From: JBNKLG01 sp050292235 | Lineage (GTDB): Bacteria; Pseudomonadota; Gammaproteobacteria; Chromatiales; Chromatiaceae | Length of the DNA stretch: 6,591 bases | NCBI GenBank assembly: GCA_050292235.1 | Contig: JBNKLG010000114.1 | Coordinates: 1 to 6,591 of the forward strand | Direction: 5' to 3' | Part shown: positions 1-5,067 of the stretch, piece by piece | Layout: every line of letters begins with the position of its first letter | Numbering within the stretch: position 1 is the first letter of the stretch | Notes under the pieces: generated by a model | What the model was told of the DNA's origin: nothing | The model's database searches: none | Seen by the model: the letters and a program-made list of their open reading frames with translations, nothing else | Made by a program: the position numbers and the translations under genes

Positions 1-12
1 ATAGGGCTGAAA

Positions 13-22
13 CCGGTTAGAG
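13..22 (+). repeat. Left copy of 10-bp direct repeat CCGGTTAGAG
   Basis: The decamer CCGGTTAGAG occurs here and again at 1538-1547, on the same strand, close to the two edges of the low-GC beta-lactamase/membrane-protein pair. The match does not extend on either side. It resembles, but does not fully fit, the integron core site GTTRRRY, because the last base is G. Chance alone would give roughly 20 exact 10-mer repeat pairs in a window this long, so only the position makes it notable. Confidence 0.3.
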
Positions 23-38
23 GAAGAAAGGAGGGAAA

Positions 39-83
39 ATGGGATCCCGCTATAAGCCGGGCAATCTGCATCAAGGCCCATAG
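39..83 (+). CDS. Possible 14-codon leader mini-ORF before the beta-lactamase
   Basis: An ATG at 39 opens 14 codons (MGSRYKPGNLHQGP) ending in TAG at 81-83. What draws attention is the Shine-Dalgarno AAAGGAGGG at 27-35, close to a perfect anti-16S match and much stronger than that of any real gene in the window, although the spacing to ATG is short (about 4 bases). The peptide is not recognised and has no obvious run of one amino acid that would suggest classical attenuation. It could be a leader peptide influencing bla expression, a leftover of a disrupted gene start, or a coincidence in purine-rich DNA. Low confidence that it is translated. Confidence 0.15.
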   Translation: MGSRYKPGNLHQGP

Positions 84-135
84 GAACAGGAGCTGCTGTG
101 TCCCTTGGCTTTTATTCAGTTATCATATTAAAAGT

Positions 136-139
136 AAGG
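136..139 (+). promoter_or_regulatory. Ribosome binding site fixing the beta-lactamase start at 148
   Basis: AAGG lies 8 bases before the ATG at 148. The alternative in-frame GTG at 139 overlaps this site and has no purine-rich sequence at a suitable distance, so ATG 148 is preferred. Confidence 0.6.
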
Positions 140-147
140 TGCTGATA

Positions 148-939
148 ATGAATTTCATAAGATTTGTGGGGGTCGTCCTCATCTTCATACATTCGATCAA
201 TGCGTTTGCTCTTGATTGGCAAGACAGCCCAGAAGTGGATCAGCTGTTTCGCGATTCAGGCGTTACGGGCACATTTGTTCTTTATGACGTAACACAACAT
301 AGGTTGACCGGGCACAATCGTGAACGGGCCTACACGCAGTTAGTCCCAGCCTCCACATTTAAGATTGCACATACCCTTATTGGGTTGTCCGTCGGCGCTG
401 TGAAGAGTATCGATGAAATTCTTCCATACGGCGGGAAACCTCAACCGGTAAAGGCATGGGAAAAGGACATGAGCTTACGTGAGGCTATTGCCATGTCTAA
501 CGTTGCCATCTACCAGGAACTCGCCAGGCGAATCGGACTTGAGCGCATGCGAGATTCCATGGTGAAGATGCGCTATGGAAATGGAGAAATAGGGGCAGTT
601 GTTGATCGCTTTTGGCTAGTTGGCCCTTTGAAAATCAGCTCCGTGGAACAAACGGAGTTTCTCGCCCGCCTGGCTCAGGGAGCGTTGCCATTTCCACAAA
701 CACAACAAGAAGCGGTGCGGGGGTCTGTCGAGCTGGAACATCAGGATGACTGGACACTTTATGGTAAGTCCGGTTGGGAGAATTTTCCGAATTCTGGAGT
801 AGGCTGGTGGGTTGGCTGGGTGATGAAGAGCGGACATGTGTATGCCTTCGCGTTGAATCTTGATATGCGGGACACGACCGATGCTGCTAAACGTATCGAG
901 CTAGGCAAAGCCAGCCTTAGAGCACTTGGCATAATATGA
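148..939 (+). CDS. Class D (OXA-type) serine beta-lactamase precursor
   Basis: Predicted periplasmic enzyme that hydrolyses beta-lactams through an acyl-serine intermediate, with a carbamylated lysine as general base. The 263-residue product has the usual class D length (about 260-275). A signal peptide spans about residues 1-21 (basic R5, hydrophobic core, AFA cleavage site). All class D motifs are present in order: S69-T-F-K72 (nucleophile and carbamylated lysine), S117-N-V119, Y143-G-N145, W156-L-V-G159 with the tryptophan that stabilises the carbamate, and K207-S-G209. The late core segment GWWVGWV (219-225) is also typical. It is a free-standing periplasmic protein without the membrane or protease segment of BlaR1/MecR1 sensors, which share this fold. 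Its last bases overlap the next gene (ATGA), implying co-translation. GC in sampled rows is 48-57%, lower than in the genes further right. Family assignment is firm; the subgroup and substrate range (including carbapenems) cannot be told from motifs. Oddities are I73-A-H after STFK, where I-P-N is common in many clinical OXAs, and N118 in the SxV motif. Confidence 0.95.
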   Translation: MNFIRFVGVVLIFIHSINAFALDWQDSPEVDQLFRDSGVTGTFVLYDVTQHRLTGHNRERAYTQLVPASTFKIAHTLIGLSVGAVKSIDEILPYGGKPQPVKAWEKDMSLREAIAMSNVAIYQELARRIGLERMRDSMVKMRYGNGEIGAVVDRFWLVGPLKISSVEQTEFLARLAQGALPFPQTQQEAVRGSVELEHQDDWTLYGKSGWENFPNSGVGWWVGWVMKSGHVYAFALNLDMRDTTDAAKRIELGKASLRALGII

Positions 940-1556
940 ATTGCCCAACAGTTAAGTCTGATTCACTACACATGAGAGGACTACTGATAGTCACCCTATT
1001 AATAATCCTCATTACAGAAGCCGCATTCCAAATGACGATATATAGGGCACCCCTATGGTTGTCGAATAATATGGTTTTCTTCTCGCTAATAGACTGCGTG
1101 CCCTATATTACGTTAAGCATCGCCCTATCGAAAGGTAATGGCTGCAATATTGGAAAAGGCTATAAATGGTTTCTTTTGGCCCTGGCAACATCTCTACTCA
1201 TATTGTTACTCTATCTTTTAATCCATAAAGAGATAACTTTTAACTCGATGCTGTTCGTCTATGTATTCTATGGTCTCGTGGCCCCATATGTCATTACACT
1301 ATATCAAGATTATGGGCTCTTAACCTATTTTCTTCCAATGGTGGTTTTATGTGTGGCATCTCTTTCCTGCGCTAACAATAGTTTAATGAAACCTGTTTCC
1401 CTTGTTTCACTCTTGGTCGTCTCTATCTCCATTCTCCTGAGGTACACCACAGAATGGCCAATGATGAATTGGCCAGCTGTTTTTATCTGGATTTCAGGTT
1501 TGGTTTGGCATAGCTCACGTAAAGGGGATTACCAGAGCCGGTTAGAGTCCTTGTGA
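936..1556 (+). CDS. Unrecognised multi-pass membrane protein coupled to the beta-lactamase
   Basis: I do not recognise this 206-residue protein. It is very hydrophobic, with predicted membrane helices at about residues 14-34, 46-65, 78-97, 105-122, 128-147, 152-169 and a shorter one near 179-192, so six or seven passes in the inner membrane. The C-terminal tail is polar and positively charged near the membrane (S-S-R-K), suggesting a cytoplasmic end. No catalytic motif stands out; polar or charged residues inside helices are few (E28, D53). The start ATG at 936 overlaps the beta-lactamase stop, so translation is probably coupled. An internal ATG at 972 (residue 13) directly precedes the first helix and is an alternative start; neither has a strong ribosome binding site. 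Base use is unlike the neighbours: rows 961-1020 and 1201-1260 have 23 and 18 G+C of 60, with ATA, AGA/AGG, CTA and TTA codons early in the gene, a sign of transfer. It could be an immunity-like, transport or envelope protein; none of these is shown. Confidence 0.75.
   Translation: MNCPTVKSDSLHMRGLLIVTLLIILITEAAFQMTIYRAPLWLSNNMVFFSLIDCVPYITLSIALSKGNGCNIGKGYKWFLLALATSLLILLLYLLIHKEITFNSMLFVYVFYGLVAPYVITLYQDYGLLTYFLPMVVLCVASLSCANNSLMKPVSLVSLLVVSISILLRYTTEWPMMNWPAVFIWISGLVWHSSRKGDYQSRLESL
1538..1547 (+). repeat. Right copy of 10-bp direct repeat CCGGTTAGAG
   Basis: Second copy of the decamer seen at 13-22, lying inside the last codons of the membrane-protein gene (stop at 1554-1556). No inverse-core partner (CTCTAAC or similar) was found in the preceding 130 bases, so a classical integron attC is not supported. 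Confidence 0.3.
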
Positions 1557-1579
1557 CTGTGTTGTGGGCAAAATGTGAT
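1551..1579 (+). promoter_or_regulatory. Weak sigma-70-like promoter candidate before the VanZ-family gene
   Basis: TTGTGA (1551-1556, 4 of 6 to TTGACA) is followed after 17 bases by TGTGAT (1574-1579, 4 of 6 to TATAAT). Transcription would begin near 1586, leaving about 28 bases of leader before the ATG at 1614. The spacing is ideal but both boxes are imperfect. If false, the VanZ-family gene may simply be read from upstream. Confidence 0.25.
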
Positions 1580-1613
1580 AGCGTGCTTCGGTTTGTTGTC
1601 AGGTGGTTAACTG

Positions 1614-2018
1614 ATGCGGAAATTGTTTTGGGCACTGGCTCTGGGGTTTTTCTCTTTCATTCTCTGGATCATCTATCAGGCGGATTCTGGTGGCAGCAAT
1701 CTGTTTTTTGATTGGGTTCGTCGTACCCCCTATGGTGACAAGATCGGGCATTTCTTCCTTTTTGGCACCTTGACCCTGCTGGTGATTCCGGCCACGGGAT
1801 TTCGCGCCTGGCAGCCCAAAGGGTTGCCCATCTTTTACGGTGCCATCGGCGTCTTTCTCTTTGTGTTGCTGGAAGAGATCAGCCAGCTCTTTTTTGCTAC
1901 CCGTACCTTTGATTTCATCGATTTGGCGGCGGATCTGGGTGGTATCAGCCTGTGCAGTGGCTTGGTGGCCCTGGTTCACGGGGGGTGGCGGAGGCGGGCT
2001 TCCAGGGATGTGGCATAA
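1614..2018 (+). CDS. VanZ-family small membrane protein
   Basis: The 134-residue inner-membrane protein has four predicted helices, about residues 4-20, 46-61, 72-88 and 106-122. It carries the VanZ-family marks in order: D42-K-I-G-H46 leading into helix 2, E87-E-I-S-Q91 at the end of helix 3, and R97-T-F-D100 followed by D103-L-A-A-D107 and G-G-I before helix 4. The family is named for VanZ, linked to low-level teicoplanin resistance in enterococcal vanA clusters. Chromosomal homologues in proteobacteria are common and of unknown role, so no resistance function should be assumed. The start is supported by AGGTGG at 1601-1606, 7 bases before ATG. GC is higher than in the preceding pair, so this gene probably belongs to the resident chromosome. 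The gap to pntAA is 77 bases and may hold a separate promoter. Confidence 0.85.
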   Translation: MRKLFWALALGFFSFILWIIYQADSGGSNLFFDWVRRTPYGDKIGHFFLFGTLTLLVIPATGFRAWQPKGLPIFYGAIGVFLFVLLEEISQLFFATRTFDFIDLAADLGGISLCSGLVALVHGGWRRRASRDVA

Positions 2019-2025
2019 TTCCGGG

Positions 2026-2054
2026 GTGAAAACTTCTCCGCAACCCGTTATGAT
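2026..2054 (+). promoter_or_regulatory. Candidate promoter of the pnt operon
   Basis: GTGAAA (2026-2031, 4 of 6) and TATGAT (2049-2054, 5 of 6 to TATAAT) are separated by exactly 17 bases. A start near 2061 would give about 35 bases of leader before pntAA. This is the best sigma-70 match in the gap, though the -35 box is weak. Confidence 0.35.
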
Positions 2055-2066
2055 CGGTGGGTTTTT
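2042..2066 (+). terminator. Weak hairpin plus T-run after the VanZ-family gene
   Basis: AACCC (2042-2046) can pair with GGGTT (2059-2063) around a 12-base loop, and the downstream arm runs into TTTTT (2062-2066). The stem is only 5 bp with a long loop, so termination would be inefficient at best. It overlaps the candidate pnt promoter, and the two readings are alternatives or a compact terminator/promoter junction. Confidence 0.2.
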
Positions 2067-2095
2067 CAGCCAACTCCAAATTCAATTAAGACAGC

Positions 2096-3202
2096 ATGAA
2101 AATTGGCATTCCCAAAGAGAGTATTTCTGGCGAACAACGTGTCGCCCTGACCCCGGCGATCATCAAAAAGCTCACCGACAAGGGGCTTGAGGTCGTGGTG
2201 GAGAAGGGCGCTGGCCAGGTCGCCGGTTTTCCCGATGCAGACTACGCTGAGCAGGGGGCCGAGCTGGGAACCGCCAAGGCGGCCTGGTCGGCGGATCTGG
2301 TGTGCAAGGTCCGCAAGCCCTCTGTGACCGAAGTGAAAAAGATGGCTGCCGGGGCCGTGCTGCTGTCCCATCTGGAGCCCTGCACCCAGGATGAGGTGAT
2401 CGAGGCCCTGCTGGCGAAACAGATCCGGGCCATCGCCATGGAGAAGATCCCCCGCATCTCGCGGGCGCAATCCATGGATGCCCTTTCATCCCAGAGCAAT
2501 ATCGCCGGTTACCGGGCGGTGATTGAGGCCGCGGCGCACTATGGCCGCTTCATGCCGCTGATGATGACCTCGGCTGGTTCGGCCAAACCGGCCCGGCTGG
2601 TGGTGCTGGGGGCCGGTGTGGCGGGCTTGCAGGCCATCGCCACTGCCCGCCGTCTGGGGGCTGATGTCTACGCCTATGATGTACGCCCGGAGACTCAGGA
2701 GCAGATCGAATCCCTGGGGGCCAAGGCCATCGTGTTGGATCTGGGTGAATCCGGTTCTGGTGAGGGCGGTTATGCCAAAGAGCTCTCCGATGAGGCCAAG
2801 GCGAAGCAACAGCAGTTGTTGGCTGATGAGCTGGCCAAGGCCCATATCATCATCACCACCGCGCTGATTCCCTGCCGGCCCGCCCCGACCCTGATCCCCG
2901 AAGCGGTGGTCGAGCGGATGCGCGAGGGTTCGGTGATCGTCGATCTGGCAGCGGCCAACGGTGGCAACTGCCCCCTGACCGAGGCTGACAAGGTGGTGCA
3001 GAAGCACGGCGTGACCCTGGTGGGCCACACCAACTATCCCGCCATGGTGGCGACCGATGCCAGCCAGTTCTACGCCGGCAATCTGAAAAACCTGCTCGAT
3101 ATCATGCTGGAGAAGAGCGAGACGGGCGATTGGCAGCTCAAGGATCTGGATGCCGACGAAATCACCCAGGCTGCTCTGATGCGGCCCGCCACCGAATCCT
3201 GA
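2096..3202 (+). CDS. pntAA: NAD(P)+ transhydrogenase, alpha subunit part 1 (NAD(H)-binding)
   Basis: Soluble domain I of the proton-translocating transhydrogenase. It binds NAD(H) on the cytoplasmic side and passes hydride to NADP+ held by PntB. The 368-residue length matches split-alpha versions that lack the membrane part found in the fused PntA of E. coli. The N-terminus is the alanine dehydrogenase/PNT type (MKIGIPKES). The family signature runs through R119-to-V142 with Q-S-M-D, SSQSN and AGYR. The Rossmann loop is G172-A-G-V-A-G177, with D195 at the end of the second strand, as expected for NAD rather than NADP. The mobile-loop sequence GYAKEL is at 225-230, and VDLAA at 282-286 precedes G-G-N. 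Residue 260 in the TTALIP-x-RPAP loop is cysteine where glycine is usual. The ATG at 2096 has only a weak ribosome binding site (TTAAGA). It is first of three genes, 12 bases before the ATG of pntAB. Confidence 0.97.
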   Translation: MKIGIPKESISGEQRVALTPAIIKKLTDKGLEVVVEKGAGQVAGFPDADYAEQGAELGTAKAAWSADLVCKVRKPSVTEVKKMAAGAVLLSHLEPCTQDEVIEALLAKQIRAIAMEKIPRISRAQSMDALSSQSNIAGYRAVIEAAAHYGRFMPLMMTSAGSAKPARLVVLGAGVAGLQAIATARRLGADVYAYDVRPETQEQIESLGAKAIVLDLGESGSGEGGYAKELSDEAKAKQQQLLADELAKAHIIITTALIPCRPAPTLIPEAVVERMREGSVIVDLAAANGGNCPLTEADKVVQKHGVTLVGHTNYPAMVATDASQFYAGNLKNLLDIMLEKSETGDWQLKDLDADEITQAALMRPATES

Positions 3203-3204
3203 TT

Positions 3205-3208
3205 GGAG
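3205..3208 (+). promoter_or_regulatory. Ribosome binding site fixing the pntAB start at 3215
   Basis: GGAG lies 6 bases before ATG 3215. The in-frame TTG at 3203 overlaps this site and would add only four residues (MEFA), so the ATG start is chosen. Confidence 0.7.
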
Positions 3209-3214
3209 TTTGCC

Positions 3215-3502
3215 ATGCCAGATACCTTGGTTGCCTTATATGTTTTTGTCCTGGCCTGTTTCATCGGCTACTACGTCATCTGGGGGGTCACCCCCTCGCT
3301 GCACACCCCTCTGGTGGCCCTGACCAACGCCATCTCCGGCATCGTTCTGGTGGGCGCGCTGTTGGTCACCGGGCTGGAATCGGCCGGTACGGCGGCAGAG
3401 ATCATGGGATTTTTCGCCGTGCTGCTGGCCTCGATCAATGTCTTTGGCGGCTTTTTGGTCACCAATCGCATGCTCGCCATGTTCAAAAAGAAAGCTAAGT
3501 AA
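3215..3502 (+). CDS. pntAB: NAD(P)+ transhydrogenase, alpha subunit part 2 (membrane)
   Basis: Membrane part of the alpha subunit, 95 residues with three predicted helices at about 3-22, 36-53 and 62-84. It carries the conserved loop V25-T-P-S-L-H-T-P32, the T-N-A-I-S-G-I-V segment (37-44), and N75-V-F-G-G79 with VTNRML (82-87) close to the basic end KKKAK. It corresponds to the C-terminal membrane segment of fused PntA and pairs with PntB to form the proton-conducting membrane domain. It begins 12 bases after the pntAA stop and is followed by pntB after 11 bases, so the three are read as one transcript. No anomaly is seen. Confidence 0.96.
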   Translation: MPDTLVALYVFVLACFIGYYVIWGVTPSLHTPLVALTNAISGIVLVGALLVTGLESAGTAAEIMGFFAVLLASINVFGGFLVTNRMLAMFKKKAK

Positions 3503-3506
3503 GGGG
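3501..3506 (+). promoter_or_regulatory. Ribosome binding site for the GTG start of pntB
   Basis: AAGGGG overlaps the last two bases of the pntAB stop codon and sits 7 bases before GTG 3514, supporting this non-ATG start. The following residues (ELSANTQALAYL) fit the usual PntB N-terminus. Confidence 0.7.
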
Positions 3507-3513
3507 CGATTCT

Positions 3514-4914
3514 GTGGAACTTTCAGCCAATACACAGGCGCTGGCCTATCTCGTCTCCTCCGTCTTTTTTATCTTCGCTCTCAAGGGGCTGACCCATCCC
3601 TCCACCGCCCGGCGCGGTAACTATCTGGGGATGACCGGTATGGTCATCGCCATCGTCGCCACCCTCATGGGGAGCGAGGTGCAGTCCTACGGCTGGATCA
3701 TTGCCGGTGTGGTCGCAGGTGGTGCCATTGGCGCTGTACTGGCAGCGCGGGTGCAGATGACTGATATGCCCCAATTGGTGGCGGCACTCCACTCCTTTGT
3801 TGGCCTGGCAGCGGTGCTGGTGGCCATGGGCACCTATCTCAATAAGGCCGCTGCCGGTGCTTTGAACAGCCTGCTCATGGCTGAGCTGTCGGTGGGCATC
3901 ATCATCGGTGCCATCACCTTTACCGGCTCCGTCATCGCCTTTGGTAAGCTGCAAGGGCTGGTGAGCAGCGCTCCGGTGAAGTTCAAAGGTCAGCATCAGC
4001 TCAATGCCGTATTCGGCATAGCCATTGTCGTTTTGGGTATTCACTTCGCTATGACCGAGAGCATGGCTTCTCTGGTGCTCATGACCCTGCTCGCCTTCAC
4101 CATCGGCGTCACCCTCATCATCCCCATCGGCGGTGCCGATATGCCGGTGATCATCTCCATGCTCAACTCCTACTCGGGTTGGGCGGCGGCGGCCACCGGC
4201 TTCACCCTGCACAACAACCTGCTGATCATCGTCGGTGCTTTGGTCGGCTTCTCCGGGGCCATCCTGTCGTACATCATGTGTAAGGCGATGAATCGCAGCA
4301 TCATCAACGTCATCTTCGGCGGCTTTGGCACCGATGGCGGCGGCGAGGCCAGCGCAGCCGGACAGGCGGCGCAGAAGGGGGTCAAATCCGCTGCGGTCGA
4401 GGACGTGGTCTACTGGATGGAAGACGCCAACAAGGTCATCATCGTACCCGGCTACGGCATGGCCGTGGCTCAGGCCCAGCACTCCCTCAAAGAGATGATG
4501 GAGCTGCTGCAAGCGCGGGGTGTCGAAGTCAAGTTCGCCATCCATCCCGTCGCCGGACGCATGCCGGGCCACATGAACGTCCTGCTGGCCGAGGCCGACA
4601 TCCCCTACGACAATGTGCTGGAGATGGATGAGATCAATCCCGAATTCCCCTCCGCCGATGTCACCCTGGTGGTCGGTGCCAACGATGTCGTAAACCCGGC
4701 GGCCAAGTCCGACTCCTCCAGCCCTATCTACGGCATGCCGATCCTGGAAGCCGCCAAGGCCCGTCAGGTCTATTTCCTCAAACGCTCCATGCGCCCCGGC
4801 TATTCCGGTGTCGATAACCTACTGTTCTATCAGGACAACACCTCACTGGTGTTCGGCGATGCCAAGGAGTCGATTGAGGGGATGGTGGCGGCGTTGAAGG
4901 GTGGTGGGCACTAA
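3514..4914 (+). CDS. pntB: NAD(P)+ transhydrogenase, beta subunit
   Basis: PntB supplies most of the proton channel and the NADP(H)-binding domain III. Proton entry drives hydride transfer from NADH to NADP+, making NADPH. The 466 residues match the family length (about 460-470). The membrane part, about 8-260, includes H93 in ALHSFVG (the equivalent of the essential E. coli beta-His91) and the highly conserved stretch G207-A-D-M through S217-to-F230 and S252-Y-I-M-C-K-A-M-N-R. A glycine-rich linker (267-284) leads to domain III: the nucleotide loop G313-Y-G-M-A-V-A-Q320, H344-P-V-A-G-R-M-P-G-H, G388-A-N-D-V-V-N-P395, and K423-R-S-M near G429-Y. The start is GTG with a good ribosome binding site. 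All key residues appear intact. With pntAA and pntAB it forms a complete operon. Confidence 0.97.
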   Translation: MELSANTQALAYLVSSVFFIFALKGLTHPSTARRGNYLGMTGMVIAIVATLMGSEVQSYGWIIAGVVAGGAIGAVLAARVQMTDMPQLVAALHSFVGLAAVLVAMGTYLNKAAAGALNSLLMAELSVGIIIGAITFTGSVIAFGKLQGLVSSAPVKFKGQHQLNAVFGIAIVVLGIHFAMTESMASLVLMTLLAFTIGVTLIIPIGGADMPVIISMLNSYSGWAAAATGFTLHNNLLIIVGALVGFSGAILSYIMCKAMNRSIINVIFGGFGTDGGGEASAAGQAAQKGVKSAAVEDVVYWMEDANKVIIVPGYGMAVAQAQHSLKEMMELLQARGVEVKFAIHPVAGRMPGHMNVLLAEADIPYDNVLEMDEINPEFPSADVTLVVGANDVVNPAAKSDSSSPIYGMPILEAAKARQVYFLKRSMRPGYSGVDNLLFYQDNTSLVFGDAKESIEGMVAALKGGGH

Positions 4915-4930
4915 GTCTCACAGCCGTTAA

Positions 4931-4950
4931 CCCTGAGCGGAGCCGAAGGG
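4931..4950. repeat. Short palindromic motif CCCTGAGC...CCGAAGGG
   Basis: The 20-base motif has CCCT/AGGG ends (extendable to ACCCT/AGGGT, 4930-4951). From memory it resembles a family of short CCCTGAGC...GAAGGG sequences dispersed between genes in many bacteria, including CCCTGAGCCTGTCGAAGGG and related forms. Only one copy lies in this window, so its repeated nature is inferred. Confidence 0.45.
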
Positions 4951-4966
4951 TGCCGGCTTTGCTCAG
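4933..4966 (+). terminator. 13-bp RNA hairpin after pntB, no U-tract
   Basis: Bases 4933-4945 pair with 4954-4966 over 13 positions around an 8-base loop (4946-4953). Eleven pairs are Watson-Crick and two (4939/4960, 4940/4959) are G.U in the + transcript. In a - strand transcript those two would be A.C mismatches, so the structure favours rightward RNA, as expected 18 bases after the pntB stop. No run of T follows, so it is not a standard intrinsic terminator. It could mark a rho-dependent end, protect the pnt mRNA 3' end, or act as a processing site. It overlaps and excludes the CCCT/AGGG pairing. Confidence 0.5.
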
Positions 4967-4993
4967 CCAACGCTTGAGATTCTTGGTGTTATC

Positions 4994-5024
4994 CCCTTTG
5001 GATCAAAAGGGAAAAGCCATTTTC
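4994..5024. repeat. Two minor inverted repeats upstream of the SulP gene
   Basis: CCCTTT (4994-4999) and AAAGGG (5006-5011) form a 6-bp stem with a 6-base loop. Immediately after, GAAAA (5011-5015) and TTTTC (5020-5024) form a 5-bp AT-rich stem with a GCCA loop. They share base 5011, so they compete. Neither has a following T-run. Possible leader structure of the SulP mRNA or chance. Confidence 0.2.
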
Positions 5025-5055
5025 TGATAGTCTGGTTGATAAATTTCATTCTGTT

Positions 5056-5060
5056 GAGAG
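5056..5060 (+). promoter_or_regulatory. Ribosome binding site supporting the TTG start of the SulP gene
   Basis: GAGAG lies 7 bases before TTG 5068. No in-frame ATG follows until residue 33, inside the first conserved helix, so the TTG start is the only one giving a normal SulP N-terminus. The site lies between GTTG (5053-5056) and CAAC (5064-5067), which could form a small stem over it. Confidence 0.5.
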
Positions 5061-5067
5061 ACCCAAC

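Larger units (their letters stand above)
1..138. other. Region upstream of the beta-lactamase, no supported gene
   Basis: I see no complete gene here. The + frame that becomes the beta-lactamase is open from base 1, so no in-frame stop separates the gene from the window edge. The composition and the signal peptide beginning at 148 argue that this is untranslated leader. Two short perfect palindromes are present, AACCGGTT at 11-18 and GGGATCCC at 41-48, plus a GGGC/GCCC inverted repeat at 59-62 and 76-79. I could not place a convincing sigma-70 promoter: the TTGGCT at 105-110 has only a poorly spaced TATTAA at 126-131, whose start point would fall on the ribosome binding site. Confidence 0.5.

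Noticed and set aside
1..81. Divergent - strand ORF starting with ATG at 81 and open to the left edge
   Set aside because: Only 27 codons, no purine-rich ribosome binding site and no recognisable sequence.
105..131. TTGGCT ... TATTAA promoter just before bla
   Set aside because: The spacer is only 15 bases, and the predicted start would fall on the ribosome binding site, removing it from the transcript.
139..147. GTG at 139 as the beta-lactamase start
   Set aside because: It overlaps the AAGG ribosome binding site that serves ATG 148, has no site of its own, and would put three extra residues before a normal signal peptide.
1..147. In-frame extension of the beta-lactamase to the window edge
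   Set aside because: The frame is open, but the added sequence is not like any domain of the family, and the signal peptide starts at 148. Absence of a stop over 49 codons is weak evidence.
943..957. GCCCAAC next to GTTAAGT, matching integron inverse-core and core consensus
   Set aside because: In an attC site these are separated by tens of bases with internal arms. Here they are one base apart and lie within the start of a coding region.
3523..4572. Long - strand reading frame opposite pntB
   Set aside because: It is rich in His, Asp and Gly in the way typical of antisense frames of GC-rich genes, has no family resemblance, and lies opposite a certain gene.
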